DNA of 64,000 nt from Duganella sp. Root336D2 (lineage in GTDB: Bacteria; Pseudomonadota; Gammaproteobacteria; Burkholderiales; Burkholderiaceae_D), in assembly GCF_001425005.1 (NCBI RefSeq), contig NZ_LMDB01000003.1, positions 186,264 to 250,263 of the forward strand. Direction: 5' to 3'. The notes under the pieces are model-generated. The model was not told the origin of the DNA, searched no databases, and saw only the letters and a list, made by a program, of their open reading frames with translations. Below are positions 35,738-45,297 of the stretch, piece by piece; within the stretch, counting starts at the first letter, position 1, and each line of letters begins with the position of its first letter. The translations under genes and the position numbers were made by a program.

Positions 35738-37174
35738 TTATTTCAAGGGCTCCGGCGAACGTCCGATCGGATCGTCGGTGTTGGCCAGGTACCAGGCCAG
35801 CGCCGACATGACGGCCACGTGCTTCTTCATGTTCACCGGATCGACCTTGTCGAAGGTGTCTGCCGGCGTGTGGTGGTAGTTGAAGTAGGCGCTGGTGTCG
35901 ACGTAAGGCATGAACGACGGAACACCGCCCGCTTCCAGCTGGTGCACGTCTGAACCCGATGCCGAATCGCGGCGGTTGAACACGCCGGCGCCGATCGGCA
36001 GCAGCGCATTGCTCACCGGAGCGAAATACTTCTCCGCTTCGCCCCGCACGCTGCCCATGATGCCGAAGGTACGGCCTACGCCGCCGTCGGTCTCAATCGC
36101 AGCGAACTGCTTTTCCAGCTTGTCCTTGTGCGCTTCGTAGTAGGTATTGCCGCCCTTCAGGCCGTTCTCTTCGTTGGCCCACGCCACCATGCGGATGGTG
36201 CGGCGCGGTTGCAGGCCCAGTTTCTTGATGGTCTCGATCACGCCCATCGAAGTGGTGACGCCGGTACCGTCGTCATGCGCGCCGGTGGCCAGGTCCCAGG
36301 AATCCAGGTGGCCGGATACGATGACGACTTCGTCGGATTTGTCGGTGCCAGGCAGGTCGGCGATCACGTTGAAGGTGTCCGCATCCGGCAAGGTTTGCGG
36401 AGTCAGGGTCAGCTTCATCCTGACCGGGCCGCGCTTCATCAGGCGGCCGATCAGCATCGCATCTTCCGCCGTCACGGCAGCGGCGGGAATGCGCTGGTCG
36501 TCTTTCAGGTTGGTAGCGCCGGTATGCGGCAGGCGGTAATCGGCGCCGCCGACCGAGCGCACCAGCGCGGCCACCGCGCCCAGTTCGGCCGCCATGCGCG
36601 GGCCGTTGCTGCGGTAGCGCGCAGCCTGGCCGTAGGCGTTGCCTGCCAGGCCGCGATCGGCCATGCCCTGGTCGAAGGCCACGTCAAACAGTACGATGGC
36701 GCCCTTCACTTCCGGCGCGCGGGCTTTCAATTCATCGAAATCGCGCACCACGACGATGGGCGCCGTCAGGCCCGTTGCCGGGGTAGCACCGGAGCCGCCG
36801 AGTGCCGTCAGCACCACGCGCTGGGTGATATTGGCCGGGCGGCCCTTGTAATCCACCAGCTCGCCCTTCTCTTCGCCGCGCACCCAGTGCGGCACCTTCA
36901 CCGGCTGCAGGGTGACTTTAGCGCCCAGGGCGCGCATGGCGGCAGCCACCTGCTCCACCGCAGCCGCGCCACCGAGGGAGCCGGACAGGCGCGGGCCAAC
37001 CAGATCGGTCAAGTCTTCCAGGCGCTGGTAGGAGTAGTCGCTCTGCATCGCAGCATCGCGGATCTTGCCCAAAGTGGCAGCATCATTCGGGCTGGCGGCA
37101 CTGGCAATGCCGGAAAAGCCTGCGCCCAGCAGGCAGACAAACAGGGCGGAAAATGCGGGCTTGCGGAGGTTCAT
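35738..37174 (-). CDS. M28-family aminopeptidase/carboxypeptidase Q-like
   Basis: A protein of 478 residues with a signal peptide (1-26). The zinc-peptidase motifs are S-G-H-L-D-S-W-D, D-D-G-T-G, A-N-E-E-N-G, E-T-D and a late Y-H-H-T-P-A-D-T, all in M28 order. A PA-type insertion precedes the catalytic part. It is expected in the periplasm or secreted, releasing terminal amino acids from peptides. The gene converges on the MBL gene and is divergent from the glycine-zipper gene. Confidence 0.9.
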   Translation of the reverse strand: MNLRKPAFSALFVCLLGAGFSGIASAASPNDAATLGKIRDAAMQSDYSYQRLEDLTDLVGPRLSGSLGGAAAVEQVAAAMRALGAKVTLQPVKVPHWVRGEEKGELVDYKGRPANITQRVVLTALGGSGATPATGLTAPIVVVRDFDELKARAPEVKGAIVLFDVAFDQGMADRGLAGNAYGQAARYRSNGPRMAAELGAVAALVRSVGGADYRLPHTGATNLKDDQRIPAAAVTAEDAMLIGRLMKRGPVRMKLTLTPQTLPDADTFNVIADLPGTDKSDEVVIVSGHLDSWDLATGAHDDGTGVTTSMGVIETIKKLGLQPRRTIRMVAWANEENGLKGGNTYYEAHKDKLEKQFAAIETDGGVGRTFGIMGSVRGEAEKYFAPVSNALLPIGAGVFNRRDSASGSDVHQLEAGGVPSFMPYVDTSAYFNYHHTPADTFDKVDPVNMKKHVAVMSALAWYLANTDDPIGRSPEPLK

Positions 37175-37369
37175 GCGTTTCCTGTGAGAAGGTTAAGTTT
37201 CGCTCGGAACTTGACACAATAGCGCATTTAATAAGATCCTGCTGGGAGGACAACTTAACGATACAAATCTCTCTCCCCTGTGGAGTTTGTAAGAATGTGT
37301 ATATGCACTGGCGCAAGTTTTCGCGGCTCGCTAATCTACATACCAACAGAGATTGAAAGGGGACTTACC

Positions 37370-37795
37370 ATGTTCAACAAACGTTTTGCCGGCCTGATGC
37401 TGATGGGCGCAGCCCTGACCGCTTCCTCCGCCGCTTTTGCCGCGGGTGACCGTGACTTCAACACCGCCGCAGGTGCCGTAATCGGCGCCGCGATCGGCAA
37501 CCACAATGGTGGTACCGGCGGTGCAGTGGTTGGCGGCCTGGTGGGCGCTGCAGTTGGTAATTCCCTGTCCGGCGGCGGCCGCCACAACCGCGGCTACGTC
37601 GAGACCCGCGTCTACTCGCAGCCGGCCCCGGTCTACTACGAGCCAGCCCCGGTCTATTACAACCCGCCGCCACGCGTGTACTACGAACCAGCGCCACGCG
37701 TGTATTACGAGCCGGCACCGGTCTACGTCGAACCGCGTCCGGTGTACTACTACCGCGGCCATGGACATGGCCACGGCCACCACGGTCGTTGGTAA
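37370..37795 (+). CDS. Glycine-zipper protein with Tyr/Pro-rich tail
   Basis: A protein of 141 residues from ATG 37370 (AAAGGGG upstream). Residues 1-24 are a signal peptide. A glycine-zipper 2TM-type stretch follows: G-A-V-I-G-A-A-I-G-N and G-G-L-V-G-A-A-V-G-N. The rest, from about residue 80, consists of repeats of Y-Y-E-P-A-P and R-V-Y-Y-E-P, then a G-H-G-H-G-H tail. Such small outer-envelope proteins are common in Burkholderiales and have no defined activity. A TTGACA box lies at 37211, with a possible TAAGAT -10 beyond it, and the gene ends in a terminator. Confidence 0.8.
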   Translation: MFNKRFAGLMLMGAALTASSAAFAAGDRDFNTAAGAVIGAAIGNHNGGTGGAVVGGLVGAAVGNSLSGGGRHNRGYVETRVYSQPAPVYYEPAPVYYNPPPRVYYEPAPRVYYEPAPVYVEPRPVYYYRGHGHGHGHHGRW

Positions 37796-37804
37796 TCAGA
37801 CAAG

Positions 37805-37827
37805 AACCCGGCAATTGCCGGGTTTTT
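37805..37827 (+). terminator. Rho-independent terminator after glycine-zipper gene
   Basis: AACCCGGC/GCCGGGTT is a perfect inverted repeat around AATT, with the stem running into five T residues. Confidence 0.85.
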
Positions 37828-37983
37828 CATTTGTCAGTTTGCATGTCATTCCGACAGCAAAAACGTTGCGCTTTTGCTCCACAAGGAATACAGGGGTAAA
37901 AACACCCTTTATCGAAGGAAAGCCGTGTTGCCAAGCAACGGGGTATACGCGTAAAGTTGCGTTATCCCTCAAAACGTCTTTCC

Positions 37984-39465
37984 ATGAACAAGTGCTGTCA
38001 CCCAGACCATCCGCACTGCACCTACTGGGTCATGCCAGGGGAAAGCATGTGCGCCGGCGGCCATGCGCAACCGGCGGCAGAAGCGGAAGGCGGCAGCTTC
38101 GAGCTGCTGAACACCATGCGCAGCGCCCGCAGCGGCCCGCCGCCTGTTCCGGTGGCAGGCTACTCGGCGCCGGCACGGGTCTACCCGCAGCTGCACATCA
38201 GCGGTTTTGACCCGCGCGCCGCCGGCGGCCGGCAGTCGCTCAAGATGGAATTGCGCGGCATGCCACAGGATTGCGGCCCCACGTTGTCGATCCGCCTGCG
38301 TTCTGAACTGATCCCGCACGGTTCGCTGCAGCAGCAGTTCATCCGCTCGGTGCATGGCGACTGGCGGCCCGTGTTCGTGGAATTCTCCTCGCGCGGCAAG
38401 GAGCATGGCCAGTACCAGATCCACGCCGAGATCGTCAGCAAGGATGACAACGTCCAGCGCCAGTGGGAATGCACTTTTGTCATCCTGGTGCCGCGTGTCG
38501 ACGCCAGCCTGAATGAAATCCATCGCACCTTCCTCAGCACCCACAAGAATGTGCGCGTGATGGCCGACGACGCCGCGATCGCCCGCGTTTCCGCCCAGGG
38601 CGGCAACACCATGGACATCGACGTCACCGCGCGCAATGCCGGCATCGCCCACCTCGACCTCGGCGCACCGGCGGGCAAGGTCGACGTCGGCTATTCGACC
38701 ATCGCCTGGGACGAAGACCTGATCGAGATCGAGCAGCCGCGCAGCGGCCCATCGCATCCCCACCCTACCCTGGCCGCAAGCTTCATCAACGCCGCGCCGG
38801 AAAACGGCGCCTGCCGCCACATCCGCCTGTTTGCAATGGAAGAGGTCTCGTTCGGCCGCTTCGAGCTGGCCGATCCCGAAGCCGACGTGCTGCTGCACCA
38901 CTTCAGCGCCGAAGGCCCGGACTGCGCCGGCCTGACGCGCCGCCTGTCCGGCCGCCACGCGCTGATCCGCCGCACCCGCAACGGCTTCGAAATCGAAGAC
39001 GTGTCGCGCTACGGCCTGCTGCTGGACGGCGTCTGGCCGGGCAAGAACAAGCCGGTGCTGCTGCGCACCGGCATGAAGATTGAAATGAGCGCCAGCATCA
39101 AGGGCATCGTGCTGCTGGAAGTCGGCGCCGTGATGCCGCATGGCGTGATCCTGCATCGGATCGACGAGGGCGCGCGCGCCGAATGTTTCGTGCTGCTGGC
39201 TGCCGATACCCATCCCGGCTACCCGCTGCCGCGCCATAACGCGCTGCCCAAGGCATCCAGCCTGCCGCTGCTGATGCACCACCAGGGCGGCTTCTGGCAT
39301 ATCGACCAGCTCACCGGCAAGGAAACCGCGCTGGCGCCAACGCCGAAGCAGGAAAAACTGAGCCGCACCCCGGCCCATACCCGCTTCGCCAGCGATCCAT
39401 ACCCGGAGCACTGGATCGTGCGCAGCGGCGCCGCGCACTTGCCGCCAGCAGAAGCGACTACTTAA
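37984..39465 (+). CDS. FHA-domain protein with Cys-rich N-terminus
   Basis: A protein of 493 residues from ATG 37984; TTG 37957 is an alternative. The N-terminus has a compact Cys/His cluster (C-C-H-P-D-H-P-H-C...C-A-G-G-H) that could bind zinc. After a beta-rich middle part without a clear family, an FHA domain is seen near residues 285-365: V-S-F-G-R-F, L-S-G-R-H-A-L-I-R and V-S-R-Y-G-L-L-L-D-G. FHA domains bind phosphothreonine. The convergent operon next door encodes a Ser/Thr kinase, so phospho-recognition of that kinase or its targets is likely but not shown. The stop codon overlaps that of pirin. Confidence 0.8.
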   Translation: MNKCCHPDHPHCTYWVMPGESMCAGGHAQPAAEAEGGSFELLNTMRSARSGPPPVPVAGYSAPARVYPQLHISGFDPRAAGGRQSLKMELRGMPQDCGPTLSIRLRSELIPHGSLQQQFIRSVHGDWRPVFVEFSSRGKEHGQYQIHAEIVSKDDNVQRQWECTFVILVPRVDASLNEIHRTFLSTHKNVRVMADDAAIARVSAQGGNTMDIDVTARNAGIAHLDLGAPAGKVDVGYSTIAWDEDLIEIEQPRSGPSHPHPTLAASFINAAPENGACRHIRLFAMEEVSFGRFELADPEADVLLHHFSAEGPDCAGLTRRLSGRHALIRRTRNGFEIEDVSRYGLLLDGVWPGKNKPVLLRTGMKIEMSASIKGIVLLEVGAVMPHGVILHRIDEGARAECFVLLAADTHPGYPLPRHNALPKASSLPLLMHHQGGFWHIDQLTGKETALAPTPKQEKLSRTPAHTRFASDPYPEHWIVRSGAAHLPPAEATT

Positions 39466-40346
39466 GTCGCGACGGATGGCCTTTTCGGCAGCGGAATGAA
39501 TTCCGTCTCGCCGGGAACCCTGGCGAAGCGCTGCGCTTCCCAGTCGTCGGCGGCCTGGACCAGGCGCTCCTTGCTCGACGAAACAAAATTCCAGAACAGG
39601 AAGCGCTGGCCATCCAGCGGTTCGCCGCCGATGATGACGAATTGCGCATCCGTGCTCGCCGTGACGCGCTGCGAATTCGATGTATCAAGCAAGGCCATGC
39701 TGTGCTGCGGCACAGGCGCGCCGTCAATATCGACCGAGCCGCTGACCGGATAGATGGCCGCTTCCGGCGGCAGGCCGTTCAGGGCCAGTTGCTGGCCTGC
39801 CTTCAGGCTGACGTCCAGGTACAGCGTCTGGCTGAAGGTCTTCACCGGCGAAGTGTGGCCGAACGCCGAACCGATCAGCACCCGGACCTTGGCGCCGTCG
39901 ACCGCCATCTCCGGAATTGCCGCCGCCGGGGTATGGGCGAACGAAGGCTCCTCCTCCTCATGCGCCTTCGGCAAGGCGGCCCACAGCTGCAGGCCGTGCG
40001 TGCGGTGCGGCACGCCAACCAGGTCTTTCGGGGTGCGCTCCGAATGCACGATGCCGCGGCCGGCCGTCATCCAGTTGATGGCGCCTGGCTCGATGCGCTG
40101 CAGCGTGCCCAGGCTATCGCGGTGCTCCATCGCTCCCTCGAACAGGTAGGTAACGGTAGCCAGGCCGATATGCGGGTGCGGCCGCACGTCATGGTCGGCA
40201 TCGGCCGGCACGTCGACCGGGCCGAAATGATCGAAAAAGATGAATGGACCTACCGCCTGCTTGACAGCCGCCGGCAAATAGCGGCGCACGACGAAACCGC
40301 CGCCCAGGTCTTTTTCATGGCCTTTCAGGAGGTGCGCGATATTCAT
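39462..40346 (-). CDS. Pirin-family protein
   Basis: A protein of 294 residues forming two cupin-type halves. The metal site motif H-P-H-I-G-L-A-T-V-T-Y, the partner H in A-G-R-G-I-V-H-S-E and the C-terminal P-x-F-I pirin halves are present. Pirins are iron proteins; bacterial ones have quercetinase activity or regulatory roles. It is the last gene of a minus-strand operon with OsmC, the kinase and the zinc-ribbon protein; the start lies 4 bp after the OsmC stop. Confidence 0.88.
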   Translation of the reverse strand: MNIAHLLKGHEKDLGGGFVVRRYLPAAVKQAVGPFIFFDHFGPVDVPADADHDVRPHPHIGLATVTYLFEGAMEHRDSLGTLQRIEPGAINWMTAGRGIVHSERTPKDLVGVPHRTHGLQLWAALPKAHEEEEPSFAHTPAAAIPEMAVDGAKVRVLIGSAFGHTSPVKTFSQTLYLDVSLKAGQQLALNGLPPEAAIYPVSGSVDIDGAPVPQHSMALLDTSNSQRVTASTDAQFVIIGGEPLDGQRFLFWNFVSSSKERLVQAADDWEAQRFARVPGETEFIPLPKRPSVAT

Positions 40347-40350
40347 GGCT

Positions 40351-40749
40351 TTACCCCAGTTTGGTGGAGATTTCGGTGGTCACGGCCGTCATCAGCTTGT
40401 GCACCGGGCACTTCTGCGAGATGGCCAGCAGCTCTTCGCGCTGCTCTTCGCTCAGTTCGCCAGTCAGGTGCAGCGTTGCGGCGAGGCGGTACACGCCCTT
40501 GCGCTCTTCGCTCGCATCGCGTTCGGTGGTCACCTGTACGTCTTCGACAGGAATGCCCTTGCGGCGGGCATACCAGATCACGGTCAGGGCCTTGCAGGCG
40601 CTGATTGCGGCATCGTACAAGTCGTGCGGCGAAGGACCGGCGTCGTTGCCGCCTTCTTCGATCGTGCCATCGACCGAGACAATGTGGTTGCGCACATGCA
40701 GGATGCTGCGCATTGGGAGCGACTGGTCGCGGACTACTTTAACGGTCAT
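40351..40749 (-). CDS. OsmC-family peroxiredoxin-like protein
   Basis: A protein of 132 residues. The two redox cysteines occur in the expected places: S-A-C-K-A-L and Q-K-C-P-V-H-K. OsmC/Ohr proteins reduce organic hydroperoxides through these cysteines. The gene sits between pirin and the kinase gene, which suggests a redox-linked role for the operon. It starts 34 bp after the kinase stop. Confidence 0.9.
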   Translation of the reverse strand: MTVKVVRDQSLPMRSILHVRNHIVSVDGTIEEGGNDAGPSPHDLYDAAISACKALTVIWYARRKGIPVEDVQVTTERDASEERKGVYRLAATLHLTGELSEEQREELLAISQKCPVHKLMTAVTTEISTKLG

Positions 40750-40782
40750 GGTGGTTTCCTGCTTGTTGGTTTATCCCGCAAT

Positions 40783-43095
40783 TTACACCAACTTGCGTGC
40801 TACGCGGAAGCCCACCACATCGTTCGCCAGCAGTGCGGAGTAGCCGTTGCGCAGCGCGGAACGAAGATAGCGCGGCTGGTACAGCCAGGCGCCGCCGCGC
40901 AGGATGCGGCGCGCCTGGTCGCCGCCCTGTTCCCATGCGCTGCCATCGATCGGGGCGCCAAGGTAATTGTCGTGCACCGTGTCCTGCGTCCACTCCCAAA
41001 CATTGCCATGCATGTCGAACAGGCCCCATGGGTTGGGTTGGTAGCTGCCGACGCGCGTGGTGCCGCCGTGGCTGTTGCCTTTGGGACCGTCGTTGTAGGT
41101 GAAGTGGCCGTCGTAGTTGGCGTGCTCCGGCGTGATCTCGTCGCCGAAGCTGAAGGCCGTGTGGCTGCCGGCGCGGCAAGCGTATTCCCATTCCGTTTCG
41201 CTGGGCAAGCGGTATTCCTGGCCGGTTTTCTCGCTGAGCCACTGCAGGTAAAGCTGCGCATCGTACCAGCTTACGCACACCACAGGATGGCGGTCGTCCT
41301 GCGCGAAGCCGGGCTGCTGCCAGTCCACGTCCATCTTCGATTGCCAGCCTGTCGCCTTGACGAAGGCGCGCCACTCGCCCACGGTCACCGGGTAGCGCCC
41401 CAGCGCAAACGATTGCCCGATGCCGACCCAGTGCGCCGGCAACTCCTTGTCGAGCCAGGTTTTCTGGGCGCCCGCCTTGACGGCAATCTTGTGCTCATGA
41501 TCGGATGAACCCATCTGGAAGCGCCCGGTCGGGATCAGCACCAGGTCCGGCCCCACCCCGCTGCCGTCGGCGAACCGGTCGCGCAGCACGCCTTCCGCAT
41601 CGGCCACCGGGCTGCTGGCGGTAGGCAGCAGCGCCGCCAGTTCCGCCGCCTTGCGCGCGGCCTGCTCCTTGCGGTGGCGCTCCTGCTCGGCGCGATAGGC
41701 TGCTTCCGCCTTCAATTGCGCTATCTTGCGCTGGTATTCCTCCTCGGCCTCGCGCGCCTTCAATGCATCGGCATCGCGGCGCGCGATCAATTGCTGGCGC
41801 AGGCGCTCCTTGCGCTCTTTCGCTTCCTGCTCGGCCTGTGCCTTGCGCTGCTTTTCCTGTTCGCGGCGCAGTTGCTCCTGGCGGGCCTTTTCCTGCGCCG
41901 CGGCCAACGCTTCGGCCTTGCGCCGCGCGGCAAGTTCAACTTCTTTCTGGCGGCGCTCTTCTTCCTCTTCGGCGCGGGCGATCGCGTCGGCCCGCGACCG
42001 AAGGTCGCGCGCGGCACGCGCCTCGCGTTCCTGCAGATCCGCCGCTGCCCGCTCGGCCTTGCGCGCAGCTTCGCGCTGGACGGCTTCCTCGGCGTTCGGC
42101 GCGGCCGCCTCCCGTAACTCGTCGAGCAGTGCCGCCACCGTTTCCGGCCGCTCGCCGGCGCGATTGGCAAAGCCGCGTTTCAGCACGCCCCATTGCTGCG
42201 CGTTAAGCGCGCCGGGCCTGGCAGGTTCGAGCAGCGCGGTGTGCTGGTCGAAAGGCAACCGCCCTTCCAGCAACTGGTAGATCATGACCGCGACCGCGTA
42301 GACGTCCACCTGGGGGCGCGGCGCGCCCTGGCTGGTGCCCGCCTCCGGCGCGCGATAACCGGCGGTGCCCGCATTTGGCGTGGCCATGCCAAGGTCGGTG
42401 CCGGTGGAACGCGCGCGCGACGCGATGCCGAAGTCGAGCAGCTTGATTTCGCCAGCCTTGGTCAGGAACACATTGCCAGGTTTAAGGTCGCGGTGCACCA
42501 GGCGGTGCTTGTCCCAGGCATATTGCAGCGCATTGGCCACCGGCCGCAGCATCTGCTCGACCTGGGCCGGCGTCGCCTTGCCCTTTTCCGCCAGCCAGGC
42601 GTCGAGATCCTGCCCTTCCAGGCACTCCATGATGATGAAGTAGCTGGAAGTGGCCGGGTCCTGCGCCCATTCGTAGACGCGCACGATATTGTCATGCGCC
42701 AGGCGGCGTGCCTGGGTCGCTTCTTCGATCAGGAGCTTGGCGTGCGCCGGACTCTGGGTGAGCTGCGGCGGCAGGATCTTCAGCGCGACCACCGCGCTGT
42801 GGCCCAGCTCCGCGTGGGTAGCCAGGTCGGTGGCTTGCCACACCTGGCCCATGCCGCCCATGCCGATCAGGCGTTCCAGCCGGTAGCGCCGGTTATGCGG
42901 ACCAATTTCCTGCCCCGCCATCAGGCCAAGCTCAGTCCCTTGGCGCACGATGGTGATGGGTGCCGCCGCCCCTCCCGGCGGCGCGTATTCGGCGTCCAGG
43001 ATGGCATTCTTGCGGCGGTCGAACTCTTGCAGGCTTAACAGGCCATCTTCGTGCAGGGCACGCAGTTCGCGAATCTTGTCTCGGGCTGTCTGCAT
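40783..43095 (-). CDS. Ser/Thr protein kinase with coiled coil and FGE-sulfatase domain
   Basis: A protein of 770 residues. Residues 1-36 resemble a SHOCT-like helical motif (L-R-A-L-H-E-D-G-L-L). The Hanks-type kinase domain has G-M-G-G-M-G-Q-V (78-85), K106, H-R-D-L-K-P-G-N with D203, and D-F-G with D221. Residues about 340-480 are a charged coiled coil. The C-terminal ~265 residues are an FGE/SUMF1-like (formylglycine-generating) domain with F-Q-M-G-S and W-E-W-T-Q-D. No membrane segment is seen, so it is a soluble kinase. The FGE fold here is likely a ligand-binding module, as in other kinase-FGE fusions; that is inference. It starts 12 bp after the zinc-ribbon gene. Confidence 0.9.
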   Translation of the reverse strand: MQTARDKIRELRALHEDGLLSLQEFDRRKNAILDAEYAPPGGAAAPITIVRQGTELGLMAGQEIGPHNRRYRLERLIGMGGMGQVWQATDLATHAELGHSAVVALKILPPQLTQSPAHAKLLIEEATQARRLAHDNIVRVYEWAQDPATSSYFIIMECLEGQDLDAWLAEKGKATPAQVEQMLRPVANALQYAWDKHRLVHRDLKPGNVFLTKAGEIKLLDFGIASRARSTGTDLGMATPNAGTAGYRAPEAGTSQGAPRPQVDVYAVAVMIYQLLEGRLPFDQHTALLEPARPGALNAQQWGVLKRGFANRAGERPETVAALLDELREAAAPNAEEAVQREAARKAERAAADLQEREARAARDLRSRADAIARAEEEEERRQKEVELAARRKAEALAAAQEKARQEQLRREQEKQRKAQAEQEAKERKERLRQQLIARRDADALKAREAEEEYQRKIAQLKAEAAYRAEQERHRKEQAARKAAELAALLPTASSPVADAEGVLRDRFADGSGVGPDLVLIPTGRFQMGSSDHEHKIAVKAGAQKTWLDKELPAHWVGIGQSFALGRYPVTVGEWRAFVKATGWQSKMDVDWQQPGFAQDDRHPVVCVSWYDAQLYLQWLSEKTGQEYRLPSETEWEYACRAGSHTAFSFGDEITPEHANYDGHFTYNDGPKGNSHGGTTRVGSYQPNPWGLFDMHGNVWEWTQDTVHDNYLGAPIDGSAWEQGGDQARRILRGGAWLYQPRYLRSALRNGYSALLANDVVGFRVARKLV

Positions 43096-43107
43096 CTCTC
43101 TCGTGCT

Positions 43108-45297
43108 TTACCTCGCTAGCGGCGCCCCGCATTCTGGACAGAATTTCGCGTCTCCGCAATCGGTCGGCACCATATGGCCATTCCGGCAACGGCGCCCAGC
43201 CGAAACTCCTGCACTGGCTTGCGCCCGCAGCAGGTCCAGCTGGTGCTGGCGTTCCTTGTCGCCCACGGTATCGCGATACGAACGTTCATCCCGCACGTCC
43301 TCGCGCGCCAGCCGCAGCGCCTCGGCGGTCGTGATGCTGTTCTCAGCCGCCACCACGCCGGCCAGCGCCTGCAGCTGCTCGGGCGACATCGCGGCCTGCG
43401 CCTGCTGGCGCATCAGGCGCGAAAGCGCTTCCGCATTCGGTGTCGCCGCCAACGCAATCTTGCCGGTATCGCTCATGCGGCCGATGGCTTCCAGGCGGTC
43501 GATATCAATGCGTGCCAGGTCTGCAGCGTGCTGCTGCTGCGCCATCATGCTGTCGTATTCCACTTTCCAGCGGTTGAAGCGCTCCTCGCGCTCCCCTTCC
43601 ATTTTCTTCAGCGACTGTTGCCACTGCGCTTCCTGGTCGCGCAGCTTCAGCTCCAGGCGCTGTTCTTCCACGGCCACCTGGTCCAGCATGGCCTGGCGCG
43701 CCAGGTTCTGCCCCTGCCGCTGCTGGACCCCGTCCGCCTCGATGGTGCGCAGCAGCTTTTCGTACTGGGCAATCGATTCGGCCGCGGCGCCGCTGCGTTT
43801 CAATTCTTCCAGCTTGGCGCTGATTTCGGCCACGTGGACATTCGAGCTGGCATCCTTGGCTTCTTCACCCCGCGCCTGCTCACGCTTGCGCGCCAGGTGC
43901 AGCCCCTCTTCCCACTCGGCGATGCGTTCCGCCTCGCGATGACGGGCAGCGTTGGCCAGGGCCAGGCCCTGGAATTTCGCGCGGTGATGTTCGGCTTCGA
44001 TTTCCTGCTCGCGCTGCTGGGCCTCGATTTCGGCCTTGCGCAGGAGCTGGAGCTGGTTGCGGCGGTGTTCCTCATCCTCGATGGCCAACGCCTGCTGGAT
44101 GCGGTGCTGCAGCTGCTGCTGGTACAGCTGGTGCGAGAAGCGCTGCCTGGCCAGTGCCCTTTCTTCCAGGCCGGCCTGCTGCGCCAATTCCATCTCGGTG
44201 CGCATCTTGATTTGCGCCAGCCGGCGCACCTGGTCCCACTGCGCGGCCTCGCCGGCGTGCAGGGACTTGTGGCGCGCCAGTTCATGCTCCAGGTCGGCCA
44301 GCGCCAGGCCGGCACCGTGTTCGAACGCCTGCTTGCGGGACTTGGCCTCGACGATGCGGCCGTACAGATCGATTTCGCGCGCGCGGATGGCCTGCATCTG
44401 CTCTTCGGCGTCGGCCTTCAGCTCCGCCCGGCGGAAATCGCTGCGCATTTTCTGCTCCTGGCGGCTGATCGCCTGCCATTCTTCCTCGTTGTAAAGCTGG
44501 TCGAGCTGCTTGACGTGCTCCAGCTGCCGCTGGCGCTCGTCGGCAACCAGGAACAGGCTGCCCTCGCGCTCGCGGTTGTCGTCGTATTTATCGTGCCGAA
44601 GTGACAAGGTTTCCATCTGCACGGCAGCCAGGCCGAATTCCGCCAGGCGCTGGCCCAGTGCACTGTGCAAGCGTTCGTTGAGCTGTTCGCGCAGCGCGCC
44701 GGAACCGGCCATGTCGCGCACCGAGCGGCTGCCCAGGAATTCGGCGGCAAGCTGGCGCATGGACGGCGCCAGCAAATCATGCAGCTGGAGCGTCGTGACG
44801 GTGCCCGGCGCGGTCATGAAATGCCGCGCAAAAGCTGGTACATCATTCACCAGCAGGCCCACGGTGAAGTGCGCCGCCAGTTTCAGGAATTCGGCGCTAT
44901 GCAAGTCGGTGAAATTGAACTCGACCGGCAGCGGTGAGGTGCGGGTGATCAGGATTTCACCCTGCTCGTCGCGCCGCAGCTTGCCCATTCGGGCGAAAAA
45001 ACCATCCAGCCCATATTCGCCCTGCGGTACTTCGGATACCTGTTCGCCCTGCAGGATGAAAGCGCGCGTCGCCGCCGGGACGTGCAGGGTCCTGGTAAAG
45101 ATGCCGGAGAGCTGGCGCACGCCAAAAAACACTGCCAGCTCATCGTTAGCCGGGATCCAGCGGTTATCGCGCAACAGGGGCTCGTTGCGCGGCGCGCCCA
45201 GCGACAGGCCGCAATGGCTGCAGTAGTCGGAGCTGTCGCCGTTGCGGTGCCCGCATCGCGGGCACTTCACGCCGCCAAAACCAAACATCTTGAACAT
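43108..45297 (-). CDS. Zinc-ribbon / band-7-like coiled-coil protein
   Basis: A protein of 729 residues from ATG 45297 (AAGGAG upstream). Residues 10-29 are a zinc ribbon (C-P-R-C...C-S-H-C-G). The next ~200 residues resemble a band-7/SPFH domain, ending where heptads begin. Residues about 270-680 are one long coiled coil rich in Q, E and A. The last 30 residues hold a second ribbon (C-R-N-G-H...C...C-P-E-C-G). No membrane helix is visible. The zinc ribbons at both ends and the coiled coil suggest an oligomeric scaffold, possibly the partner of the kinase. I do not know a characterised protein with this exact order; the band-7 call is tentative. Confidence 0.75.
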   Translation of the reverse strand: MFKMFGFGGVKCPRCGHRNGDSSDYCSHCGLSLGAPRNEPLLRDNRWIPANDELAVFFGVRQLSGIFTRTLHVPAATRAFILQGEQVSEVPQGEYGLDGFFARMGKLRRDEQGEILITRTSPLPVEFNFTDLHSAEFLKLAAHFTVGLLVNDVPAFARHFMTAPGTVTTLQLHDLLAPSMRQLAAEFLGSRSVRDMAGSGALREQLNERLHSALGQRLAEFGLAAVQMETLSLRHDKYDDNREREGSLFLVADERQRQLEHVKQLDQLYNEEEWQAISRQEQKMRSDFRRAELKADAEEQMQAIRAREIDLYGRIVEAKSRKQAFEHGAGLALADLEHELARHKSLHAGEAAQWDQVRRLAQIKMRTEMELAQQAGLEERALARQRFSHQLYQQQLQHRIQQALAIEDEEHRRNQLQLLRKAEIEAQQREQEIEAEHHRAKFQGLALANAARHREAERIAEWEEGLHLARKREQARGEEAKDASSNVHVAEISAKLEELKRSGAAAESIAQYEKLLRTIEADGVQQRQGQNLARQAMLDQVAVEEQRLELKLRDQEAQWQQSLKKMEGEREERFNRWKVEYDSMMAQQQHAADLARIDIDRLEAIGRMSDTGKIALAATPNAEALSRLMRQQAQAAMSPEQLQALAGVVAAENSITTAEALRLAREDVRDERSYRDTVGDKERQHQLDLLRAQASAGVSAGRRCRNGHMVPTDCGDAKFCPECGAPLAR

